Assembly (NCBI RefSeq): GCF_014697075.1
Contig: NZ_JACJRE010000013.1
Location: 1-64,000, forward strand
DNA length: 64,000 bases
Direction: 5' to 3'
DNA from: Tolypothrix sp. FACHB-123
GTDB lineage: Bacteria > Cyanobacteriota > Cyanobacteriia > Cyanobacteriales > Nostocaceae
The stretch's first letter is position 1. Each line of letters starts with the position of its first letter. This document shows positions 54,801 through 62,177 of the stretch, piece after piece. The position numbers were made by a program, and so were the translations under genes. The notes beneath the pieces were generated by a model. That model was not told the origin of the DNA and did not search any database. It worked only from the letters and a program-made list of their open reading frames with translations.

Positions 54801-57800
54801 TTGTAATTCCTGTTGATTTGTAGGCAAATTACTAATATCTAATATCGGCAATTGTACTGCTGCTGGTGGTAATATCACCGCCACAGGTTGCCCTTCTATT
54901 GTATGGAAATTAGTTCGTAAAGCTTCGTGACGGCGTAAAATCTCATTGAAACTTTGTTGTAAGGCTTCTATATTTAGTTGTCCCTGTAAACGCACAGCAC
55001 CGGGCATATTATAAGCAGAACTGTGCATTTCTAACTGAGCCAAAAACCAGAAACGCTGTTGAGCAAATGACAAAGGTAAATGTGGCGATGGGCAAAGCCC
55101 CGTCTCTGACGAACGCTCAATTCGCTCAATCTTTGTTGCTTCAACTTCTAAATTGGCTTTGGTAGCTTTTTCAATATCTTTAGCTAATCCAGCTATTGTG
55201 GGTTTTTCAAAGATGCGACGTAAAGGCAATTCTATTTGAAAGACTTGTCTTATTTGAGAAACCAGACGAGTTGCTAGTAAGGAGTGTCCTCCCAAATTGA
55301 AGAAATTATGATGAATACCTATATTGTCAATTCCTAATACATCTGTCCAGATATTTACTAGCATTTCTTCAATTGCTGTTGAAGGAGCGATAAAATCTGA
55401 TTCAAATAATAGTTGTGTTGCTTCTGGTGCTGGTAATGCCCGCCGATCTAACTTACCATTAGGGGTTATTGGCAATGTTTCTAGTGCTACAAAAGCAGCA
55501 GGTATCATGTATTCAGGAAGCTTTTGCTCTAGAAATTCCCGTAAGTCTAAAGCTAATTGACACTGGGCATTCTGGACAAAATATGCAACCAAACGTTGAT
55601 CGCCAGGAATATCTTCTCTAGGAATTACGACAGCTTCACCCACATTTGGATGCTGCTTGATGACTGCTTCAATTTCTCCTAATTCGATGCGGAAGCCCCG
55701 CAGTTTAATTTGATAATCTAGTCTGCCTAAAAATGCAATATTACCATCTGCTAAATATTTGGCTTTGTCGCCAGTTTTATATAATCTTTTTTCCCCATTC
55801 CAGAGGATAAATTTCTCTTTTGTTAAATCTGGTCGATTGAGATAACCTTGGGCTAATCCCTCCCCACCAATATAAATTTCTCCTGAAATACCCACAGGAA
55901 CTGGTTGAAGATAGGGGTCTAATATATAAATTTCTGTGTTCGCCAACGGACGACCAATTGGTACTAATTCATTCGCAAATAAATTAATTTCTGTATATTC
56001 AAAATATGTACTATCAATAGTTGCTTCTGTTACACCATAGGAATTAATTAAGCGTGTTTGCTCGCCACAAAAACGTTGAAATCCTTGATATTCTTTGACA
56101 TATAAAGCATCTGAACCAACTACTAGCAAGCGCATAAAGTGAAGATTTTGCTCAGTTATTTCGAGATATTGAACTAAGTTCTTCAACACCACGGGAACAA
56201 ATTCAGCACTATCAACTTTTTCTGCGAGCATGAGTTGATATAACTGTTGTGCTTCTAACAGCAATTCACGGGGACACAAGACTAACTTAGCACCACTACA
56301 CAGAGCGCGAATTAAATCCCCTGAAAAGACATCAAATGCAAAACTCGCCATTTGCAGGTGACTTGTTAGCGAATCAAGTTGATAGGCTTTAGTCCAAGCA
56401 GTAAATTTATTTACCAAACTGCGATGCGCGATCGCTACTCCTTTAGACTTGCCTGTAGAACCTGATGTATAAATTACATAAGCTAAATCATCTGGGGTGC
56501 TATGAGTAACTGGATTTATCTGGCTGTGTTGAGATATGATTTCCCAGTCAGTATCTAAACAAACAAAGGGTAGATTTTCAATTGGTAAGCTAGATACTAG
56601 TTTTTGTTGAGTTAGCAATACCGAAACTTGTGAATCACTCAACATGAAACTCAAGCGTTCTTGGGGATAAGCAGGATCTAAAGGTACATAAGCTCTACCA
56701 GCTTTGAGAACTGCCAATAATGCGACAATCATCTCTATAGAGCGCTCAACGCAAATCCCAACTAGTACATTTTTATTTACTCCTAAGGAATGTAAATAAT
56801 GTGCTAGTTGATTAGCTTTATTGTTTAATTCTTCATAGGTTATTCGCTGTTGTTGAAATACTACTGCTACTGCATTTGGAGTTTTGTTGACACACTTTTC
56901 AAATAACTGATGAATACACTTATCTTGGGGATATTCAACTTGATTATTGTTCCAATTATACAGCAAATCATTTTCTGCGGCTGTTGTCAGCAGAGGTAAA
57001 GACGCTATTTTCTGCTCTGGATTAGCAATAATTCCTGCTAGTAAAGTTTGAAAATGTTCTGCTATACGAGTAATAGTATCTGCATTAAATAAATCACTGC
57101 TATATTCCCATGTTCCTATCAGTTCCTCTTCTTGTTCTACCATATCTAGGCTTAAGTCAAACTGAGTCGTTTCACTTTCTGCCTCTGATATAGTTAAAGT
57201 TAGTTCCCCTATTTGCAAAGATGGCATGAGGTTGTTATTCAGGGAAAACCAAATTTGAAAAAGCGGGTTATGGCTGAGGTTGCGTTCTGGCTGAATTTCT
57301 TCTACTAACTGTTCAAAAGGTAAATCTTGGTGAGTATAAGCGTCTAATGTTGTTTCTTTAACTCGTGTCAGTAAATCTAGAAAACGAGGATTACCACTGA
57401 CATCAGTTCGCAACACTAAAGTATTGACAAAAAATCCAATTAACTTTTCAATTTGCGGCAGATTGCGATTAGCGATCGCAGTTCCAATAATAATATCATT
57501 TTCTTGACTGTACCGATACAGCAGGATTTTGAAAGCAGTCAGCAATGTCATAAATAAAGTAGTACCTGTTTGCTGACTGAGTGCTTTTAATGCAGTGGTT
57601 AAAGATTTAGATACGCTGAACGAATGACTTTTTCCTTTGTAAGACTGAACCGCAGGGCGAGGATAATCTGTTGGGAGTTGTAATACTGGTAAAGAGCTAC
57701 CTAATTTTTGCTTCCAGTAATTTTTTTGGGCTGTTAGTGCTTCTCCTTGTAAGTACTCTTGTTGCCAAATCGCAAAGTCTCCATACTGAATTGGCAGTTC

Positions 57801-58445
57801 AGGTAATGGTGAGCTTTTACCTTCACAAAAAGCTTGATATATTGTTGCTAATTCATGTATTAATACACCTATTGACCAACCATCAGAAACAATATGGTGC
57901 ATCGTAAATAATAATATATGTTCTGCTGAATTTAATAGCAGTAACTTGGCTCTTAATAACAGGTCATTGTTAAGTTCAAAGGGTTGCTGTGCTTCTTGAT
58001 GTGCTAGTTTATTTACTTCTACTATTTGTTGATTTATAGGCAGTTCACTAATATCAAACACAGGCAAGTATAAGATTTTTGACTGATAAATAAACGCAAG
58101 AGGTTTACCTTCTATAGTTTGAAAATTACAGCGCAAAACTTCATGACGGTTGAGAATTTCTTGTAAACTATCTTGCAGAGCCTGAAAATTTAATTTTCCT
58201 TGTAGACGAACTACAGCAGGCATATTATAGAATGGGTTATTTGGCTCTAACTGTGCCAAAAACCATAACCTTTGTTGCGCAAATGATAAGGGAACAGGAT
58301 TCTGCTGAGAACGACGGGGAATAAATTTTTGTTGCTTATCTGTTTTGAGTTCACCCCGCAAGCGTTTTTCTAAAAGTGCTTGTTTTGCAGGTGATAGTTG
58401 AGAACGTCTGTTAGAAATTTCATTTTTTTTGTTATTCATAGTCAT
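51837..58445 (-). CDS. Two-module NRPS: C-A(basic)-T-C-A(Gly)-T
   Basis: A 2202-residue synthetase. C1 (about 45-480, HHIVSDG), A1 (about 490-1000), T1 (about 1025-1095, GGHSLL), C2 (about 1125-1560, HHIASDA), A2 (about 1570-2070) and T2 (about 2095-2165, GGDSIV). Pocket residues by eye are D-V-G-E-L-V-S-I-D for A1, close to the ornithine/diaminobutyrate/lysine pattern, and D-I-L-Q-L-G-M-I-W for A2, the glycine pattern. The C1 domain is canonical, so it should accept an acyl chain from the upstream PKS. The stop overlaps the next gene by four bases. Confidence 0.92.
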   Translation of the reverse strand: MTMNNKKNEISNRRSQLSPAKQALLEKRLRGELKTDKQQKFIPRRSQQNPVPLSFAQQRLWFLAQLEPNNPFYNMPAVVRLQGKLNFQALQDSLQEILNRHEVLRCNFQTIEGKPLAFIYQSKILYLPVFDISELPINQQIVEVNKLAHQEAQQPFELNNDLLLRAKLLLLNSAEHILLFTMHHIVSDGWSIGVLIHELATIYQAFCEGKSSPLPELPIQYGDFAIWQQEYLQGEALTAQKNYWKQKLGSSLPVLQLPTDYPRPAVQSYKGKSHSFSVSKSLTTALKALSQQTGTTLFMTLLTAFKILLYRYSQENDIIIGTAIANRNLPQIEKLIGFFVNTLVLRTDVSGNPRFLDLLTRVKETTLDAYTHQDLPFEQLVEEIQPERNLSHNPLFQIWFSLNNNLMPSLQIGELTLTISEAESETTQFDLSLDMVEQEEELIGTWEYSSDLFNADTITRIAEHFQTLLAGIIANPEQKIASLPLLTTAAENDLLYNWNNNQVEYPQDKCIHQLFEKCVNKTPNAVAVVFQQQRITYEELNNKANQLAHYLHSLGVNKNVLVGICVERSIEMIVALLAVLKAGRAYVPLDPAYPQERLSFMLSDSQVSVLLTQQKLVSSLPIENLPFVCLDTDWEIISQHSQINPVTHSTPDDLAYVIYTSGSTGKSKGVAIAHRSLVNKFTAWTKAYQLDSLTSHLQMASFAFDVFSGDLIRALCSGAKLVLCPRELLLEAQQLYQLMLAEKVDSAEFVPVVLKNLVQYLEITEQNLHFMRLLVVGSDALYVKEYQGFQRFCGEQTRLINSYGVTEATIDSTYFEYTEINLFANELVPIGRPLANTEIYILDPYLQPVPVGISGEIYIGGEGLAQGYLNRPDLTKEKFILWNGEKRLYKTGDKAKYLADGNIAFLGRLDYQIKLRGFRIELGEIEAVIKQHPNVGEAVVIPREDIPGDQRLVAYFVQNAQCQLALDLREFLEQKLPEYMIPAAFVALETLPITPNGKLDRRALPAPEATQLLFESDFIAPSTAIEEMLVNIWTDVLGIDNIGIHHNFFNLGGHSLLATRLVSQIRQVFQIELPLRRIFEKPTIAGLAKDIEKATKANLEVEATKIERIERSSETGLCPSPHLPLSFAQQRFWFLAQLEMHSSAYNMPGAVRLQGQLNIEALQQSFNEILRRHEALRTNFHTIEGQPVAVILPPAAVQLPILDISNLPTNQQELQIQQQAKEEAQKPFDLNDGFLLRVKLLRLSEEEHVLLLTMHHIASDAWSTDILVREFATLYQAFCEEQPAPLVELPIQYVDFAAWQRQWLQGERLESQISYWRQQLEGVPELLELPTDFPRPAVQSFQGATYSFKLPQQLSVGLNQLSQQQGTTLFMTLLAAFQTLLYRYTGSEDLAIGSPIANRDRIELEGLIGLFINTLVLRTNLAGNPSFIELLKRVREVALGAYAHQDLPFELLVEELQPQRNLSHTPIFQVMFVLQNASMSALELPGLNLSYLPVDSGTAKFDLTLDMTETIEGLVAHFEYNSDLFQESTIKRMAGHFQTLLEGIIANPQQRLSQLPLLTSSEQHQLLQQSHNREITYPVDKFIHELFAQQVEKTPDAVAVIYENQQLTYQELNAKANQLAHYLRSLGVKPEVLVGICIERSLEMVIGLLAILKAGGAYIPLDPNYPQQRLEYILEDTQASVLLTQASLLELLPQHQAQIVCLDSDWHIIAQHSQNNLSSELTTENLAYIIYTSGSTGKPKGVQIPHMALSNFLYSMKQAPGLTSQDKLLAVTTYSFDIAALEIFLPLIVGACLIVASQEVIADGIQLLAKIKASKATVMQATPATWKLLLASGWDENLQLKILCGGEALSAPLASQLLQRCSSLWNMYGPTETTIWSAASQIKTVNKTVPISSPIANTQLYILDQYNQLVPDGVPGELCIGGAGLARGYFNRPDLTAEKFISHPFSDRASARLYKTGDLARYLPNREIEYLGRIDHQVKIRGFRIELGEIEAVISQYSGVRETVVTVREDSASQRLVAYIVPTKELTPTISELRNFLETKLPNYMIPAAFVILEALPLTPNGKVDRKALPTPDIAKLGVNQEVVKPRNFVETKLTEIFTEVLGVERVGIFDNFFELGGDSIVAIVVITKANQAGIKLTVKQLFQHQTVANLASVAVSQNVISAEPKITKNDTSAHFSKANLNQTELDRFLAKVKRTSKNQKI

Positions 58446-58492
58446 ATTTGAATATTTTTTAAATATATGTACCTATTCCCGTCTCTCAAAAA

Positions 58493-59560
58493 TTAACTTG
58501 CCTGAAATTTGATATATGCAGGTACAGGCTGAATGCGCGTTAAATCATTTTTTAGAACTATCAAGTCATCATTTTTGGCAATTTCTTTAAAACCAGCAAA
58601 TTTATAAGATATATACATCATGCGATTGCGATTATTGGATACAAATTCTGATAATAGGCGGACGTTGTTGGTTTTAGCTAAACTCATCACATAATTCAAC
58701 ATAACTGTTCCCACTCCTCTTGACATCACACGACAAGACATCAATAAAAGCTTGATTTTCCAAACATCTGCTTGACATTCAATTAACACTAAACCGATTT
58801 TTCCATAACTGCCATACTTATCTTCTAAACTAGCAATTAGCAATTTATGATTTTCGGAAGTGCGAAAATTATTGAGTTCATCATATGAATATGTATAACC
58901 AGTTGTATTTAATTGGTTAGTGCGTAAGGTTAATTCTTCTGCGCGTTGCAAATCTTCTTCTTGTGCCAAGGATATAGTGAAGTTCATATTGAGTGTAGCC
59001 AAGAATTCTTCTGCTGTACCCACAAAATCTTTCTCAGCATTTTGACGCTCAATATCACTAAGATACATGAATCTTCTCAGGCGAGAATCTTCCGTCAAAA
59101 ACCGAGGATTCATGACAGGCATATCTAGAATCTTACCGATTTCATCAGCATTTATACAAAGAATTTCCGGGACAGAAAACTTTACTTCTTCTAGCTCAAA
59201 TAATTGGTCATCTACAAAAGCGATCGCATCTAGTCCAATATTTAGTAACTTAGCAATTTCTTTCAAAGAAGATGCTTTAGAATTCCAATTAATTTGGGGG
59301 TATAAAAAATATTCTTTTAAACCATATTCTTCTAATTTAGCTATTGCTGTTGCATAATCATTTTTGCTAGTAATAGATTGCAAGATACCGCGATTATCTA
59401 AAGTATGAATGATATTTACTATATTTTCTCTTAGAATAACTTGCTCATCTTCTAATAAAATTCCATCCCAGAAAGTATTATCTAAATCCCAAACGAGGCA
59501 TTTAATAACTTTCTTATCTTCTTGTTGACTATTAATGTTTTGTTCTTGAATGCCAACCAT
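58493..59560 (-). CDS. FkbH-like HAD-superfamily glyceryl-ACP synthase
   Basis: A 355-residue FkbH-family protein, which loads a glyceryl unit from 1,3-bisphosphoglycerate on an acyl carrier protein and removes phosphate. The HAD motifs are KCLVWDLDNTFWDG at about residue 20 and SKNDYATA plus AFVDDQLFELEEV later; a GNAT-like C-terminal half follows (RTNQLNTTGYTY, CRVMSRGVGTVMLNYV). It lies next to an acyl-CoA dehydrogenase, an ACP and a hydroxyacyl-CoA dehydrogenase, the set that makes (methoxy)malonyl-type extender units. Confidence 0.9.
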   Translation of the reverse strand: MVGIQEQNINSQQEDKKVIKCLVWDLDNTFWDGILLEDEQVILRENIVNIIHTLDNRGILQSITSKNDYATAIAKLEEYGLKEYFLYPQINWNSKASSLKEIAKLLNIGLDAIAFVDDQLFELEEVKFSVPEILCINADEIGKILDMPVMNPRFLTEDSRLRRFMYLSDIERQNAEKDFVGTAEEFLATLNMNFTISLAQEEDLQRAEELTLRTNQLNTTGYTYSYDELNNFRTSENHKLLIASLEDKYGSYGKIGLVLIECQADVWKIKLLLMSCRVMSRGVGTVMLNYVMSLAKTNNVRLLSEFVSNNRNRMMYISYKFAGFKEIAKNDDLIVLKNDLTRIQPVPAYIKFQAS

Positions 59561-59627
59561 AGCTAATCTCGCAATTATTTACTTATCTCAACAGTTAATG
59601 TAATGCTTTATATTTGATTGCCATAGA

Positions 59628-60812
59628 TTAAACTTTGTCTGTTAATTTACTTTGCCAAGCAGTAGCAACGCTGGAAATAAAATAATCTTGATATCCTGAT
59701 TCAGCAATCGTAATTTCTTGAATTTGCGTGCTACCTTCAATAATTTCCATAATTTTGGAATCTCGTAAATATCGTTCTACAGGATATTCGCTACTGCAAC
59801 CATTTCCACCATGAATTTGTACAGCATCATTGGCAATTTTAGTTGCTGCTGTAGATGCAAAATACTTGGCAATAGAAGTTTCTATAATCGAGTTAGGATG
59901 GTTGATATCTTTGAGATAACCCGCTTGATAGCATAACAATCTTGCTGCTTTGATATTAGCTATCATCTGAGTAATCTTTTGGCGGATTAATTGATGTTCT
60001 TTGAGGTACACATCAAATTGTTTGCGATCGCTAGTATATTTGATGCAAGCTTCTAAACAAGCTTGAGCAATACCTACACAACCACAGGCGACACTATATC
60101 TGCCATAATCAAGTGTAGAAGCAGCAATGTAAGCAAAGCCAAAACCCAATTTACCGACTAAATTTTCTTCAGCAACCTCACAGTTATTAAACTGTAATTC
60201 TGCTACCATTGATGCTCTAGTACCTAAAATACCAGACATTTGTTTTACCAAAAGACCTGGATTATTTTTTTTCACTAAAAAAGCAGTCGGTTTACCTTCG
60301 CATTTAGCAAATACCAAAAATAAATCTGCTATTTGTCCATAAGTAATCCATTTTTTTCGCCCATTTAAAATATAAGCATTACCTGTAAATGTTGCTGTGG
60401 TTTCTACACTTTTAGCATCGCTACCTACATTCGGTTCGCTTAATGCAAAAGCACCTATAATTTCTCCCAATGCTAATTTGGGAAGCCAATAATCTTTTTG
60501 AAATTTACTTCCCCATTTGCATATAGCTTGGGAAACCATGTTATGAACTGTCAGCAAACTCCGCACAGAAGAACATCCCCGGCCAATTTCTTCGTTGAGA
60601 ATACCGTAACTAATCATGTCCATTCCTTCGCCGCCATATTCTTGTGGTAATACAGCACCAAGAAAACCACGTTGAGCAATTTTTTTGATTAGTTCAGGGG
60701 GAGTAAATTCTTTTTTATCCCATTCACCAGCATGAGGAAATATTTCCTCATCGACAAAGGCTCTAATCTCAGCTTGATAATTTTTTTGTTGCGGAGTTAG
60801 TTCTAGTTTCAT
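59628..60812 (-). CDS. Acyl-CoA dehydrogenase family oxidase (FkbI-like)
   Basis: A 394-residue FAD-dependent dehydrogenase. FAD and substrate motifs include FALSEPNVGSDAKSVETTA, NGRKKWITYG, and YGRYSVACGCVGIAQACLEACI; the catalytic Glu lies in IMEIIEGSTQIQEI. In extender-unit pathways this enzyme oxidises the hydroxyl carbon of glyceryl-ACP to the carboxyl stage together with the hydroxyacyl dehydrogenase. It lies 20 bases downstream of the ACP gene and 67 upstream of fkbH. Confidence 0.9.
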   Translation of the reverse strand: MKLELTPQQKNYQAEIRAFVDEEIFPHAGEWDKKEFTPPELIKKIAQRGFLGAVLPQEYGGEGMDMISYGILNEEIGRGCSSVRSLLTVHNMVSQAICKWGSKFQKDYWLPKLALGEIIGAFALSEPNVGSDAKSVETTATFTGNAYILNGRKKWITYGQIADLFLVFAKCEGKPTAFLVKKNNPGLLVKQMSGILGTRASMVAELQFNNCEVAEENLVGKLGFGFAYIAASTLDYGRYSVACGCVGIAQACLEACIKYTSDRKQFDVYLKEHQLIRQKITQMIANIKAARLLCYQAGYLKDINHPNSIIETSIAKYFASTAATKIANDAVQIHGGNGCSSEYPVERYLRDSKIMEIIEGSTQIQEITIAESGYQDYFISSVATAWQSKLTDKV

Positions 60813-60832
60813 AATCCTATTTGTGCTATAAA

Positions 60833-61081
60833 TTATTGCACAGATAAAGCAGTTTTACGCTCAACTAAATTGCTGATAGAATTGATGGTGCGGAAATTAT
60901 CAAATTCCAAGTCTTCGTTTTCAATAGTGATTTGAAATTCTTGTTCTATAAATAAAACAAGTTGCATAGCAAACATAGAATTAACAAAGCCTAAAGAAAA
61001 AATGTCTTCGTCAGATTGTAAATCATGATTGCCAAAAAATCTAGAAAGAAATGCTTTAATTTGGGTTTGAATTTTCTGCAT
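60833..61081 (-). CDS. Discrete acyl carrier protein (FkbJ-like)
   Basis: An 82-residue carrier protein with the phosphopantetheine Ser in SLGFVNSMFAMQL, preceded by DEDIFS. The sequence EQEFQITIENEDLEFDNFRTINSI is typical of the last helices. It is the scaffold on which the glyceryl group is converted to the extender. It lies 18 bases downstream of the hydroxyacyl-CoA dehydrogenase gene. Confidence 0.93.
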   Translation of the reverse strand: MQKIQTQIKAFLSRFFGNHDLQSDEDIFSLGFVNSMFAMQLVLFIEQEFQITIENEDLEFDNFRTINSISNLVERKTALSVQ

Positions 61082-61099
61082 TGTGCTGCAAATTCCTAT

Positions 61100-61954
61100 T
61101 TATTGGTATACATAAAAACCTTGTCCATTTTTTCTACCATATAGTCCCGCATCTACCATTTTTTTGAGTAGAGGGCATGGTCGATATTTACTATCGTTAA
61201 AGTTTTCGTACAAAACTTCAATAGAAAATAAAATCGTATCTAAACCAATTAAATCTGCCGTTTCTAAAGGCCCCATTTTATGACCAAAACAGCCTTTAAA
61301 GATTTTATCTACATCTTCTGCTGTTGCAACTTGGTCGTGCAATAAGAAAACAGCTTCGTTAATAGTTAACATTAACACGCGGTTAGAAACAAAACCGGGT
61401 GAATCATTAACAATTACGCACTCTTTACCCATCTGAGCTAGCATGTTTTTAGCTGTCTCAATTGTGTTTTCTGAAGTATGGTAGCCACGAATCATCTCTA
61501 CCATTGGCTTCATTGGTACAGGGTTCATAAAGTGAATTCCCAGCACTTTATCGGCACGTTTAGTAGCCGAAGCAATGCGAGTAATAGGAATTGCGGATGT
61601 GTTAGCAGCAAATATACAATCTGCTGGGCAGATGGCATCAATTAAAGAATATACTTGTTTTTTATTATCCCATTTTTCGGTGACATTTTCTATAAGAAAT
61701 TCAGCTTTTTCTAAAAGTTTATAGTTTGTCGAAAATTCTATTTTCTCGATGACTTCTTCTAGATTAGTTGTTTTGTCTTTTTTCTGAAACAAACACTGGA
61801 AGCGAATATTATTTTTAATTTCTTGTTTAGCTTTATCGAGAATTTGTTCTTTAATATCTACCAAAATTACATCATGGTTGGTTTGAGCAAGATTTTGGGC
61901 AACTCCTATCCCCATCACACCTGCACCAACAACACCAACAGTTTGAATTTTCAT
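61100..61954 (-). CDS. 3-hydroxyacyl-CoA dehydrogenase family enzyme (FkbK-like)
   Basis: A 284-residue NAD-dependent dehydrogenase with a Rossmann start (VGVVGAGVMGIGVAQNLA), the catalytic His and following Pro-Met motif in GIHFMNPVPMKPMVEMI, and Asn in NDSPGFVSNRVLM. Homologues in extender-unit cassettes oxidise glyceryl-ACP to the aldehyde. No O-methyltransferase gene (fkbG-like) lies beside it, so the extender may stay hydroxymalonyl-ACP unless the gene lies elsewhere. Confidence 0.9.
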   Translation of the reverse strand: MKIQTVGVVGAGVMGIGVAQNLAQTNHDVILVDIKEQILDKAKQEIKNNIRFQCLFQKKDKTTNLEEVIEKIEFSTNYKLLEKAEFLIENVTEKWDNKKQVYSLIDAICPADCIFAANTSAIPITRIASATKRADKVLGIHFMNPVPMKPMVEMIRGYHTSENTIETAKNMLAQMGKECVIVNDSPGFVSNRVLMLTINEAVFLLHDQVATAEDVDKIFKGCFGHKMGPLETADLIGLDTILFSIEVLYENFNDSKYRPCPLLKKMVDAGLYGRKNGQGFYVYQ

Positions 61955-62177
61955 AGTTGTTATCCTGAATGAATTAAGGTTTTTTAACTTATTAGAGAAT
62001 GCGGTGCGTTACAGGGGAAACGCACTCTACATATAGCCATTCCCAGTTAAGTGAGGTACAGATTTAATGTTTTTCAAAGCAGAGGGGTGCAGGGGAAAGC
62101 GCAGAGTTACGCAGAGATTTTTTCAAATTTATTAGTGATAATCAGTACCTCAGCAGATTAGGAAACGCTATATACTG